Source: Thermincola carboxydiphila (GTDB taxonomy: Bacteria > Bacillota > Thermincolia > Thermincolales > UBA2595). From it: a stretch of 64,000 nucleotides of DNA. The notes below the pieces were generated by a model. It saw only the letters and a list, made by a program, of their open reading frames with translations, had not been told where the DNA came from and ran no database searches. Made by a program: the position numbers and the translations under genes. The stretch's first letter is position 1. The number at the start of each line of letters is the position of its first letter. The stretch is from NCBI GenBank assembly GCA_016841725.1, contig JAENYP010000002.1, positions 1 through 64,000 on the forward strand. The letters are read 5' to 3'. Positions 32,809 through 41,384 of the stretch are shown in pieces.

Positions 32809-33447
32809 CTAATTTTCCTTTAATTTGACAAGTTCAAGTTTCTGTAGTTCATTTAAAGAATTCTGTAGTGAAATAAAAGAGTGTTGCGCCTCAGAACTAT
32901 TGAAGTCAATTCCTGCGTTGGATAATATCGAATAATGCTGTGCCACACTATCAAGCTGCTGTGCTGCTTCAGTAATTATCTGCAATTCCTCTGTTGTGAT
33001 ATGACCACCTTTATCAATACTCTCCGAAAGCGGTTTAAGTACTGCACTATATATATGGTTCAGTACTATCCTGGTTTGAACGGTGATATCAAGCATAGGC
33101 TGGCTGATGATTTCTTTACGCATCTCTGCCGAGATGTTTTCCAACTGGGTAAACCGTTTCAATTCGTATTCTTCAGGAAATACAGCTGCTTCCAGAGCGC
33201 CCATAACAATCCCGAGGTATTTGGGGTTATCGGGGTTTACAATATATTTGTTTAAGGCTCCACGAATTATGGAAATCCTGGTATAGTCTTCAGCATAAGC
33301 GCTTTGCAGACTTTTCCGGGCATCATTTCTGAGAAATTCACTGTCATCAGCCACAGATTTATCTCCCGTGCCGCAGCCGGGCAGCAAAATGATTAATAAG
33401 GCAAAAACAAATGATATGGCAGTGACTCTGCTGCTTTTTTCCAACAT
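32809..33447 (-). CDS. Lipoprotein of unknown function
   Basis: This 212-residue protein has a lipoprotein signal (LLIILLPGC, cysteine near residue 25). The rest is mostly alpha-helical and polar, with long helices such as FTQLENISAEMRKEI and QIITEAAQQLDSVAQHYSIL. I do not recognise it. GGGGGTTG precedes the ATG. It diverges from the diguanylate cyclase at 33532, with about 85 bp between, and might relate to it. It is anchored outside the membrane. Confidence 0.7.
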   Translation of the reverse strand: MLEKSSRVTAISFVFALLIILLPGCGTGDKSVADDSEFLRNDARKSLQSAYAEDYTRISIIRGALNKYIVNPDNPKYLGIVMGALEAAVFPEEYELKRFTQLENISAEMRKEIISQPMLDITVQTRIVLNHIYSAVLKPLSESIDKGGHITTEELQIITEAAQQLDSVAQHYSILSNAGIDFNSSEAQHSFISLQNSLNELQKLELVKLKEN

Positions 33448-33531
33448 TCACGCAACCCCCTTTATTATACTTTTTCTCTAATTATTCGATTTTTCCTCTT
33501 TTAAGAATCTAACCGGTTAAGGCGGTGTCTT

Positions 33532-34611
33532 ATGGAAAACCTTAACAATGGCGCCAACGAACTATTCATATGCAAAGCACGCTGGTTGACCATATTAGGT
33601 TTCCCGGTACTTTTGTGGCTTTATAGCGGCAGGGTTTCGCCCGAGCTTCTTTTCGTTTCAGTTATTTTTATTATTTATAATTACTTTTTAAGTTCTTACC
33701 AGAAAAAATTTTCCCTGAGCCGTTATTCGCTCTTTCTGTCCATAATAGACTCACTTTACCTGATTTATATCTTTACCCTGACATTTAATGAATCGGGAGG
33801 ACTGCCACAGGTCTTCTATTTTCTTATCCTGGTTATGGGCATCAGGCACGGCATGTCCAAATACCCACTGATTGTGTTGATTAACATACTGCTTTATCTC
33901 TGCACCTCTGTGGTGGGTTCTGTTTACCGGAAAATTACTTTAAGCCCGGAGTTACTATTAATTCAGATAATTTTTATTGCAGCCTTTGGGATTTTGAGTT
34001 CATTCATCTTCAAGCGAACTTACCAGCAGCATTTGGAAAAAGAAGCATTAATAACAGAGCTGCAGTCGGCCTACCAGCAGTTGTGCATCTATAACGCTCA
34101 AGTGGAGGAACTGGCCAATACAGACCCGCTTACAGGTTTATATAACTACCGTTTTTTTACCCAGCGCCTGGACAGGGAAATTGACCTTTCTAAGAGGTTT
34201 AACAGGCCTTTATCACTTATTATAATTGATATTGACCATTTTAAGGATTTCAATGATACATATGGACACCCATCAGGAGATATTGCCCTGAAAGAGGTAA
34301 CTCTGATTTTCAAAAACAATATCCGGGATAAAGATGTACTATGCCGTTACGGTGGCGAGGAGTTTCTTATCCTTCTTCCCTCAACCGGGATTGAGGAGGC
34401 ATACACATGTGCAGAACGAATCAGGATTTCAGTGGAACAGCATTGTATAAATATGCCCGATACGTCTGACTCTGTCAGTATTACAATCAGTGGAGGGGTC
34501 GCCTGTTACCCCATTGATGCCAACAATGGCGAACAACTTCTCCGGATTGCCGATGAAGTCCTGTATACTGCCAAGCATAAAGGACGCAATAAGATACACC
34601 GACGGAGATGA
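33532..34611 (+). CDS. Membrane-bound diguanylate cyclase (GGDEF)
   Basis: This 359-residue protein has a hydrophobic sensor region of about six helices (residues 15-170), a short coiled linker (about 170-195) and a GGDEF domain. The active site reads RYGGEEF (near residue 272), and the inhibitory site RDKD is five residues before GGEEF, so it is probably active and feedback-controlled. It makes cyclic di-GMP at the membrane in response to an unknown signal. Of the plus-strand genes it is one of few regulators. A strong terminator follows. The upstream lipoprotein gene diverges. Confidence 0.92.
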   Translation: MENLNNGANELFICKARWLTILGFPVLLWLYSGRVSPELLFVSVIFIIYNYFLSSYQKKFSLSRYSLFLSIIDSLYLIYIFTLTFNESGGLPQVFYFLILVMGIRHGMSKYPLIVLINILLYLCTSVVGSVYRKITLSPELLLIQIIFIAAFGILSSFIFKRTYQQHLEKEALITELQSAYQQLCIYNAQVEELANTDPLTGLYNYRFFTQRLDREIDLSKRFNRPLSLIIIDIDHFKDFNDTYGHPSGDIALKEVTLIFKNNIRDKDVLCRYGGEEFLILLPSTGIEEAYTCAERIRISVEQHCINMPDTSDSVSITISGGVACYPIDANNGEQLLRIADEVLYTAKHKGRNKIHRRR

Positions 34612-34649
34612 TTTTTTCATCTTAAAGAAAAAAGGTGCCTGTTTTTAAA

Positions 34650-34702
34650 GAAAAAAGGTTACCTGTCACCTGGAAAACCAGTGTGACAGGTAACCTTTTT
34701 TC
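34650..34702. terminator. Long perfect bidirectional terminator with repeat
   Basis: AGGTTACCTGTCAC-CTGG-AAAA-CCAG-TGTGACAGGTAACCT forms an almost perfect 18-base stem flanked by six A and six T, between converging genes. Just before it AAAGAAAAAAGGT plus a short CCTGT copy is repeated (34624-34641 and 34647-34665). Confidence 0.9.
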
Positions 34703-34751
34703 CTGGGGTTGGAATTGTCTAAGGCCATTTGATGCCACATATAATATCAAC

Positions 34752-35957
34752 TTATTGCAGGCCGAGAGACCTATTAAAACAGTAAACCGCATCGTCATAT
34801 TTTCCAATCTGCTCCATTAATGAAGCCTTGTAGCCCCATGCCTCACGATTATCCGGGTCATATTTTATAATCCGGTCATAACATGCTTGAGCTTCCTGAT
34901 ATCTGTTGAGTTTAATCATACATCCGCCCTTGTTTAAACTCAGCATGCTGTTTTTGGGGTCGATTTTCAGGCCTGCATTATATACTGTCAGAGCCTCCAG
35001 GTGCCTTCCCATAGCCTCAAGACACAGGGCTTTATTGTTAATTAGGGTAATGTCATTGGAGTATTTTCCCAAAGCCATATCAAAACACTTTATGGCTTCT
35101 GCATGCCTTCCCGCCTGACAGAGACAGGTGCCCTTGTTGCTCAGCAGTGTCAGGTCATTGGGGCTCCATTCAAGGGCTAAGTCGTAACATAGCAATGATT
35201 TTTCATGATTCCCCAACTGGGCCAGGGAAAATCCCTTGTTATTCAGGAGTTCAACATTAATCAGCTTAAGCTCCTCTGCTTTTTCATAGCACTTTAGCGC
35301 CCTCTCATGCTCGCCCAGGTTGCTAAAACATAATCCCATATTTACGTATACTGCCGGATTACCGGATTGAATTTCGGCAGCTCTTTTAAAGCGTTCCAGA
35401 GCCTCCACGTATTCGCCGTCAGAACAGAGGCAAAGACCATATTGGAGCAGAGCTTCCGGATTTTCGGGGTCAAAATCCAGCGCCTGCCGGAAACAGGATT
35501 TGGCTTCTTTGCTCAAAGCGTTCTGGTAATAGTACTTGCCTTTGGCGATCATGGCTTCAACTGAGTTGGGCCGGTCTAACAATTGGTGGTTAATTGCAGA
35601 TGGATCAATAACGTCAGGGACGTCTTTCACTTCCCTTGTCTCCACCCAGAAAACCGGGGCCTCATTGATGCCTGAATCAGCAGCTTTGCGAAATGATTCT
35701 CCGGCTTCCTTCACCAGGCCTTTCCTGTACTGTAGATGAGCTATTCTGAAATACAAATCCCCCCTATGAGAAGAGGTGTTGACAGCTTTTTCGTAATAAT
35801 GAAGCGCCTTGTCCTCCTGTTTTGTTATCTCATAGAACCACCCGGTCAGTGAATAAACACTGTTGACGGTAAACAACTGCCTTAACAGCCTTTTCAGAGA
35901 ATCAAATGCCTGCTTAACATTAGAAACCCTTTGATACCGAAAAACCATATTACTCAT
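34752..35957 (-). CDS. Tetratricopeptide-repeat protein
   Basis: The 401-residue protein has an N-terminal non-TPR part and about eight or nine 34-residue TPR units from about residue 40 on, with repeated patterns such as LLQYGLCLCSDGEYVEALERFKRA and NKGFSLAQLGNHEKSLLCYDLAL. No signal peptide or membrane helix is seen, so it is cytoplasmic. TPR solenoids bind protein partners; none is named by context. The gene lies between the diguanylate cyclase terminator and the CO dehydrogenase locus. Codon usage matches neighbours. Confidence 0.85.
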   Translation of the reverse strand: MSNMVFRYQRVSNVKQAFDSLKRLLRQLFTVNSVYSLTGWFYEITKQEDKALHYYEKAVNTSSHRGDLYFRIAHLQYRKGLVKEAGESFRKAADSGINEAPVFWVETREVKDVPDVIDPSAINHQLLDRPNSVEAMIAKGKYYYQNALSKEAKSCFRQALDFDPENPEALLQYGLCLCSDGEYVEALERFKRAAEIQSGNPAVYVNMGLCFSNLGEHERALKCYEKAEELKLINVELLNNKGFSLAQLGNHEKSLLCYDLALEWSPNDLTLLSNKGTCLCQAGRHAEAIKCFDMALGKYSNDITLINNKALCLEAMGRHLEALTVYNAGLKIDPKNSMLSLNKGGCMIKLNRYQEAQACYDRIIKYDPDNREAWGYKASLMEQIGKYDDAVYCFNRSLGLQ

Positions 35958-36089
35958 TTTCAGCCCTCTCCTTTAGTTTATGTCTTTACCTGTTTCTCTC
36001 GTTTTTCATAATAAGGGTTTCAATTTGTTAAATTCCTTTCCCTGCTAGAAAGAGTAAGAATCGTACGTCAAATACCACCATAAAATGAC

Positions 36090-36132
36090 AACGAAAATCC
36101 CCGAAAAGATGCGAACATCTCCGGGGATTTCC
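36090..36132 (-). terminator. Terminator of the CO dehydrogenase operon
   Basis: AAATCCCCG (36095-36103) and CGGGGATTT (36122-36130) form a nine-base stem with inner pairing. On the minus strand a T-rich stretch follows. Confidence 0.75.
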
Positions 36133-36161
36133 TGATTAAGTTTATGCATTTTTCAGGCTGC

Positions 36162-37400
36162 TTAGTGATCCGGACCTGTAAGGGCAGTATAAGAAAAATG
36201 TCCTCCCAAAAGTTTATCCTTTTGTGTCGGCGATATGGTTTCATGTTTTACCAAAGATGTTAAAACACCGGATTTTTCGGTTTTTCCCAACAAAATAAAT
36301 CCTGCTAATTTTCTATTCCGGAAAACAAGTTTTTTATATGTCGAATTATTATCGGAAAGATAAAATGATTCATAATCAGGAAGTTCAGAATTGGCAATTC
36401 CCGCACAAACCAATGAGATGCCGCCTATATTAAGAGAATTCATATTGGTGCTGCCACTATACCGAACTTTTCTTCCCGCCATATTCAGGGCAGCGCAGCG
36501 CCCCTGCTCAACAGCATGGGGCCACAGTGGGTTCCATACCGGCGCATTTCTGACAACATCATACGCCTGGGCCACATCCCCTGCCGCGTATATTCCGGGG
36601 ACGCTTGTCTCCATAAATTCATCAACCAGAAGCCCTTTTTCTACGGCAACCGCCGTTTCCCCGAAAACCTTGAGTTCCGGTTTCACACCGGCAGCAATCA
36701 CAGCCATATCTGCCTCAAGGCTCGTGCCGTCAGACAGGGTAACACTGTTAAGCCTCCCCCCAGCATCACGGTTTACCTCACTAAAGGATTTCCCCAGGTA
36801 AAACCTGATCCCGGCTTCGGTCATCCTGTTCTGAATAATGCCGGCCGCCCTGCTGTCAAGAAAACCCGCCAGAATATGTGGTGCAATCCCCACCAGGCTA
36901 ACACACATCCCCCGTTTATTCAAGGCCATTGCTGCAGTTACCGCCACCAGCCCATCCCCAAGTATAGTGACAGCTTTACTCTCTGTCATTTCAGCAATGA
37001 TGCTGTCTGCATCTGCAATTGTTCTCAGGGTATATACTCCCAGCCCTTTTATTCCTTTAATATCCGGGAGTACCGGTGAGGCCCCGGATGCCACCAGAAG
37101 CCTGTCATAGGAAATAGCAGAAGCATCAGTTAAAGTAATATGCCTTTTCTCCGTATCCAGTCCTACTGCCTCTGTTCCGGCTATAAACCGCACCCCCGAA
37201 GCCCTTAACTGCTCATCAGACCTGATGAATACCGCATCCCTGCTGATTTGTCCTGAAATATAATAAGTTACCAGGCAGCGGGAATAGGCGATATCTTTTT
37301 CCCTGGAAACTACAGTAATCACCGCATCAGGATCAAGACGAACCAGGGTCTCGGCAGCGCTTATCCCGGCTGCACTGGCTCCTATAATAACATAATGCAC
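36162..37400 (-). CDS. FAD/NAD(P)-dependent oxidoreductase of the CODH-FNOR type
   Basis: The 412-residue flavoprotein starts with HYVIIGASAAGISAAETLVRLDP, a Rossmann FAD-binding motif. A second nucleotide motif near residue 145 reads AVTILGDGLVAVTAAMAL, and the FAD-closing GIYAAGDVAQAYD segment follows. It belongs to the pyridine-nucleotide disulfide oxidoreductase class without the CxxxxC pair. GGGGGTG selects the GTG start at 37400 against a longer reading. It lies 37 bp after cooS. In CooF-CooS-FNOR clusters the protein passes electrons from CooF to NAD(P)+. That role is inferred from context. Confidence 0.85.
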   Translation of the reverse strand: MHYVIIGASAAGISAAETLVRLDPDAVITVVSREKDIAYSRCLVTYYISGQISRDAVFIRSDEQLRASGVRFIAGTEAVGLDTEKRHITLTDASAISYDRLLVASGASPVLPDIKGIKGLGVYTLRTIADADSIIAEMTESKAVTILGDGLVAVTAAMALNKRGMCVSLVGIAPHILAGFLDSRAAGIIQNRMTEAGIRFYLGKSFSEVNRDAGGRLNSVTLSDGTSLEADMAVIAAGVKPELKVFGETAVAVEKGLLVDEFMETSVPGIYAAGDVAQAYDVVRNAPVWNPLWPHAVEQGRCAALNMAGRKVRYSGSTNMNSLNIGGISLVCAGIANSELPDYESFYLSDNNSTYKKLVFRNRKLAGFILLGKTEKSGVLTSLVKHETISPTQKDKLLGGHFSYTALTGPDH

Positions 37401-37437
37401 GGTTTCACCCCCGTTAGATACCAAGTTCTGGATTACT

Positions 37438-39303
37438 TTAGAGTCCCAGCGCTGTCCTCTTCTTTTGGATATGCTGCAGTGCCAATCCTGCTGCTGCCAC
37501 CGGGTCTGTTTCAACAGCAAAGACTGCCCCTACCACATCTTCAGCTCCCTGGGTCAGCAGCTGGACCACATTCGGGCTTCCCAGAACCGGAGGTACTGTC
37601 CCCAAGATGGTGTAAATTCCCGAACTGACCACATAAGCGCCAATGGAAACGGCTTTTTCAGACATCCATTCCGGAGCAGCCCCGGCCAGCGGCAAATCAC
37701 TGATATCCACTCCAAGGGCATTGGCCATAGCGGCAGCCACAGTAAGAATTCGGCTGATATCCACACACGACCCCATATGGAGTACAGGTGGGACTCCCAG
37801 GCTTTCACAAACCGCGCGCAGCCCGTCTCCGGCTTCCCGGGCAGCTTCAGGCAGGAGCAAACCCTGTTTGGCACAGGCAATCATGGCACACCCTGTCCCT
37901 ACCACCAGGATATCGTTTTTAATCAGTTCCCTGACAAAAGTAATGTGACCATAGTCGTGTTTATATTTTGGATTATTACATCCTACAACTGCTGCTATCC
38001 CTTTAATGGCACCGGATTTAACGGCATCAAGAAGGGGATTCAGGGAACCTCCCAATGCCTCAAGAATGGCCTCAACACTGAAGCCCGCCATGTATGCCAT
38101 TTTTTCATCAGGAATGTTTACTTTTTCCGGCCTGCGGTTTTTAAAGTTTTCCACTGCTGTCAGCACAATTTTTTTGGCTGTTTCCATGGCCTTGTGTTCA
38201 TCAAAGGGAATATGCTCAGCGCCGGGGAATTTTGCTTTGGGTGAAGTTGAAATAATCCTGGTATGATAGCATCCGGCCACCTGGGTCAAGGCAGGCATGA
38301 TACACTGGACATCAACTATCATTGCTTCCACAGCTCCAGTGATAATGGCCAGTTCCTGCTGCAGAAAATTCCCGGCAACCGGTACTCCATGGCGCATTAG
38401 AATTTCATTACCGGTGCAGCAGATGCCGCACACATTGATGCCTTTTGCTCCCAGCTTTGCAGCTTCAGCCAGGATCTGCTCATCACGGGCAGCATAAACA
38501 ATCATGTCAGACAGGGTCGGCTCATGACCATGGAGGATTATATTAACATGGTCTTCTTTCAATACCCCAAGATTTGAAGACCCTCTGACAGGCTTGGGAA
38601 CCCCGAAAAGGACATCGGAAATTTCAGTCGCAATATGGGAACCGCCCCACCCGTCACCCAGGGAGGTCCTCAGCCCGTGTAAAACCAGGTTGATATAATC
38701 ATTATCAACTCCAATATGGGTTCTGTGCAGGCATTCAACGATTTCCCTGTCAATACCCCTGGGAAGGATGTCAAGTTTTTCCCAGAGCTGTCTCCTCTTT
38801 TCAGGAACACGGTTTATAAACTGAAGTTTCCCTTTCGTACTGCCAAACTCCTCAAGGATTGCTGTGGCAAGGTCAAGAGCAATTTCGTTATTTCCCCTTC
38901 CCGCAGCAGCAATCCCAAACTCATTGGCAAGCGCTTTCAGTTTGGCTTCATCCTTAATGGTGTAATCTGCAGTATCACCCTTGGCAGCTGCATAGAGTGT
39001 ATTAACAATGTCCCGGCCATGGTCCGAATGTGCTGCCGCCCCGGCAGCTATAGCCCGCAGGAGATTCCTGGCTACAATGGTATCGGCAGCTGCCCCGCAG
39101 ACACCCTTTTCAGGACCGTCTCCAAAGGGATCAATCCGGCAGGGACCCATATTGCAGTTACGGCAGCAGATCCCCAACAACCCGAAACCGCACTGCGGCT
39201 GCTGTGCCTTAAGCCGGTCCCAGACTGTCTCTATTCCTTCCTGTTCAGCCTTGACCAGCATCTGTTGTGATGCCAGGTCAATGGTTATATCGTCAAACTT
39301 CAT
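37438..39303 (-). CDS. cooS: Anaerobic Ni-CO dehydrogenase catalytic subunit
   Basis: The 621-residue enzyme matches CooS. N-terminal cysteines CGFGLLGICCRNCNMGPCRIDPFG supply the B and D clusters. The C-cluster ligand positions are all visible: HGHEP, GICCTG, VQCIMP, GCNNPK, GTGCAM and MGSCVD. It interconverts CO and CO2 in the cytoplasm. The ATG overlaps the cooF stop (TAATG). The length and complete ligand set indicate an active enzyme. No ACS, hydrogenase (CooH) or CooC maturation gene lies in the window; nickel insertion must rely on factors elsewhere. The order CooF-CooS-FNOR suggests a role in NAD(P)H supply or redox control. Confidence 0.96.
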   Translation of the reverse strand: MKFDDITIDLASQQMLVKAEQEGIETVWDRLKAQQPQCGFGLLGICCRNCNMGPCRIDPFGDGPEKGVCGAAADTIVARNLLRAIAAGAAAHSDHGRDIVNTLYAAAKGDTADYTIKDEAKLKALANEFGIAAAGRGNNEIALDLATAILEEFGSTKGKLQFINRVPEKRRQLWEKLDILPRGIDREIVECLHRTHIGVDNDYINLVLHGLRTSLGDGWGGSHIATEISDVLFGVPKPVRGSSNLGVLKEDHVNIILHGHEPTLSDMIVYAARDEQILAEAAKLGAKGINVCGICCTGNEILMRHGVPVAGNFLQQELAIITGAVEAMIVDVQCIMPALTQVAGCYHTRIISTSPKAKFPGAEHIPFDEHKAMETAKKIVLTAVENFKNRRPEKVNIPDEKMAYMAGFSVEAILEALGGSLNPLLDAVKSGAIKGIAAVVGCNNPKYKHDYGHITFVRELIKNDILVVGTGCAMIACAKQGLLLPEAAREAGDGLRAVCESLGVPPVLHMGSCVDISRILTVAAAMANALGVDISDLPLAGAAPEWMSEKAVSIGAYVVSSGIYTILGTVPPVLGSPNVVQLLTQGAEDVVGAVFAVETDPVAAAGLALQHIQKKRTALGL

Positions 39304-39803
39304 TACTTACCCTCCTCCGCAAACCTAAAATTTATCAGATATTGATTTCTTTTATCCCTACTGAAAGCATCTATTTCTATAAATTTTATCGCCTTTGTAG
39401 GACATGCCTGTACACATGCAGGGACATCCTCATTAACACAGCGGTCACATTTTATAACAGTGTTTTCTTCCCTTTGCTGCGAAATTGCTCCAAAAGGACA
39501 TACCATGACACACATCCAGCAGCCCACACACCTGTCAGGGTTTACTTGGACAGTCTGTGTCTCCGCATCCCTGAACATGGCGCCTGACATACAGGCATCG
39601 ATACACCTGGCATCCTCACAGTGACGGCACTGCAGCGGAAAAGTTATTTTATCGCCCGTTTCTACACAAACCCGCTTTTTAGGTTTTTTCTTCTCAAATA
39701 CTGAGCCAATAAGGCTTTTCGATTCTGAATGGACAACCGCACAGGCGAGTTCACAGGATTTACACCCCAAACACCTGCTGACATCAATCATGACCTGCTT
39801 CAT
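39303..39803 (-). CDS. cooF: CooF-like 4Fe-4S electron-transfer protein
   Basis: The 166-residue protein has four 4Fe-4S cysteine sets: CLGCKSCELAC, CRHCEDARCIDAC, CVGCWMCVMVCP and CDRCVNEDVPACVQACP. This is the four-cluster ferredoxin of CooF/HycB type that takes electrons from CooS. The ATG at 39803 has GGGGTGGAGG upstream; a longer reading is not supported. cooS follows with overlapping stop and start codons. A sigma-H-like site lies about 90 bases upstream, after a long palindrome region. Confidence 0.93.
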   Translation of the reverse strand: MKQVMIDVSRCLGCKSCELACAVVHSESKSLIGSVFEKKKPKKRVCVETGDKITFPLQCRHCEDARCIDACMSGAMFRDAETQTVQVNPDRCVGCWMCVMVCPFGAISQQREENTVIKCDRCVNEDVPACVQACPTKAIKFIEIDAFSRDKRNQYLINFRFAEEGK

Positions 39804-39893
39804 TCCTCCACCCCCTTTCTGCAAAACGTCCCAGAAATATGTATATGTATTTTATGTTAATTTATATGTTATTTTCTGGTCTTACTCACTATT

Positions 39894-39920
39894 TTTCGCC
39901 ATTTTTCAGAATTATCCTGC
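39894..39920 (-). promoter_or_regulatory. Sigma-H-like promoter of cooF-cooS (imperfect -10)
   Basis: GCAGGA (39920-39915) is followed by ATAATT and, after 17 bases in all, GAAA (39897-39894) preceded by GGC. The -10 core is GAAA instead of GAAT. Transcription would start near 39887, about 85 bases before the ATG. Confidence 0.35.
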
Positions 39921-39975
39921 ACAACATTATTATTAAACTGAAGCACCCGTCTACTTTCGCCTATTAATTAGGGAA

Positions 39976-40087
39976 GGGCAGATATGTTTCCGGAACGACG
40001 AGTCTGATGTCCGCTTGTGGCGGGCCGCGAACGCGGGAGCCGGTAACAAGCGGAATCGTTGCCGTCGTGGAGGAATTATATCTGCCC
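39976..40087. repeat. 112-bp nested imperfect palindrome
   Basis: Outer arms GGGCAGATAT (39976-39985) and ATATCTGCCC (40078-40087) match perfectly. Inside lie ACGACG/CGTCGT (39995-40000, 40063-40068), CCGCTTGT/ACAAGCGG (40011-40018, 40046-40053) and a central CCGCG-AA-CGCGG. The centre is near 40031. It lies between cooF and the solute-binding gene, both on the minus strand. It is unlike a terminator because there is no T-run. Confidence 0.8.
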
Positions 40088-40126
40088 CTCAATTACCTTG
40101 ATAGGCTAAAATAAAGGTGCCCCAAT

Positions 40127-41323
40127 TTATTCAGCCTTTACCGGCTTCTTGCCCATTTCCTGCAAAACCTCATTTAACAAATCAACCTGCACAAATTCAT
40201 TTAAGGGTAAATCCTTGAAATGGCCTTCATTGATCATATAATCATGCAGCCCGGCAGCATAATTCATGCCTGGGTCATAGCTGACTGCTGCCTCCTGCCA
40301 GGACTTTTCAAATTTATCCAAAGTATTCTGCTTTTCCAGGTCTTCCATGGCTGCACCTTTATCAGCAAACCATTTAATACGCAGTTCCCTGTTCAATGCA
40401 GGCAGTTCATCCAGTTTCTCCAGAGCCTTGTCTGTTGACATAACATGAGCCTTCAAAAAGACTTTGACCAGCTCCGGATTATTATTAATCAGCTCTTTTT
40501 GCGTTGCCAGCCAGACACGGGGCTGAATTTCGCCAAACAGGCCATCCGGGTTAAGTGAAAAGACATGACTGCCCGGTACCATACTCAAGGCCGTCGGAAG
40601 GTTATTGGCATTATCAAAGTTAACAATAGCGGCATATTTCCCGTCAGCATAATTCTGCCAGAGGTCACTGACAATATTGTCCCAGACCACTTCCACAGTA
40701 CCTCCATATGTACTGGTCCCCAGCCCTACACCTGATAAAACCCTGTTCAGCTGAAAATCATCGGCATACCTGAGGTTTGCTATCCCCACTTTTTTCCCAT
40801 CCAGATCTTTAAGAGATTTTATTTCGGGCCGGGTAACCAGATTGACGTCATTGGACTGAACGCTTCCGGCAATTACTGTATATTTTTTACTTCCGCCATA
40901 CTTTGATTTTCCGGTGTTATAAGTTGAAAAAGCAGTGTGAGGAATATAAATGAATTCCGGGGCTCCTTTTTTCCTGTCCAACAGGGGATATACTTCCTGA
41001 AGGCCGTGGGCATCGATGAATTCAACCCTTTTCCCTGCCTTCTCCATTTCCTCAGCAAAGATTGGGTACTTCTGATTAATGAACACCTGTGCCGACCCAT
41101 TGGTCATGGCAACATAGGCAATACTCACCAAATCCTTGTCTTTGGTGACATCCCGGCCAATTTCTGCGTTCTTCTCAACTTCTACCACTTCCGGCTGTGC
41201 CTTATCCTGATTCTCCGGATTATTAGCCCCGCTTGGCGTTCCCGATTCACTGTTCCTGCCGCATCCGGCAGCAGCCAGAACCATCACCAGGATTAAAACC
41301 ATTACCCAATTTTTCTTTAACAA
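40127..41323 (-). CDS. Orphan solute-binding lipoprotein, NMT1/phosphonate-like
   Basis: The 398-residue protein has a lipoprotein signal (MVLILVMVLAAAGC) followed by a long Ser/Glu-rich linker and a type 2 periplasmic-binding fold (SIAYVAMTNGSAQVFINQKYPIFAEEM, later SLKDLDGKKVGIANLRYADDFQLNRVL). GGGAG nine bases upstream selects a TTG start at 41323, giving a standard leader. No ABC permease or ATPase accompanies it. It sits between the giant decaheme gene and the CO dehydrogenase operon, so it may serve an importer elsewhere or act as a receptor. The substrate is unknown. Confidence 0.75.
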   Translation of the reverse strand: MLKKNWVMVLILVMVLAAAGCGRNSESGTPSGANNPENQDKAQPEVVEVEKNAEIGRDVTKDKDLVSIAYVAMTNGSAQVFINQKYPIFAEEMEKAGKRVEFIDAHGLQEVYPLLDRKKGAPEFIYIPHTAFSTYNTGKSKYGGSKKYTVIAGSVQSNDVNLVTRPEIKSLKDLDGKKVGIANLRYADDFQLNRVLSGVGLGTSTYGGTVEVVWDNIVSDLWQNYADGKYAAIVNFDNANNLPTALSMVPGSHVFSLNPDGLFGEIQPRVWLATQKELINNNPELVKVFLKAHVMSTDKALEKLDELPALNRELRIKWFADKGAAMEDLEKQNTLDKFEKSWQEAAVSYDPGMNYAAGLHDYMINEGHFKDLPLNEFVQVDLLNEVLQEMGKKPVKAE

Positions 41324-41348
41324 CGCTAAGTTCTCCCTTCTTTTTTTT

Positions 41349-41383
41349 ATATAGAGACCACGCAAATGCGTGGTCTCTATATT
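41349..41383. terminator. Perfect stem-loop after the decaheme gene
   Basis: ATATAGAGACCACGC and GCGTGGTCTCTATAT form a 15-base perfect stem with a four-base loop directly after the stop at 41385. The T-run is on the plus-strand side, so on the minus strand it may instead act as an RNA-stabilising end or depend on a factor. Confidence 0.7.
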
Positions 41384-41384
41384 T

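Larger units (their letters stand above)
39804..40126. other. Intergenic region upstream of cooF
   Basis: This 323-bp gap holds a sigma-H-like promoter for cooF (39894-39920) and a 112-bp palindrome (39976-40087). No credible gene is present. Confidence 0.6.

Noticed and set aside
37465-38244. Long plus-strand open frame opposite cooS (259 codons)
   Set aside because: It is entirely within cooS on the other strand, has no ribosome site and its product is low in recognisable sequence; GC-skewed codon third positions of cooS create it.
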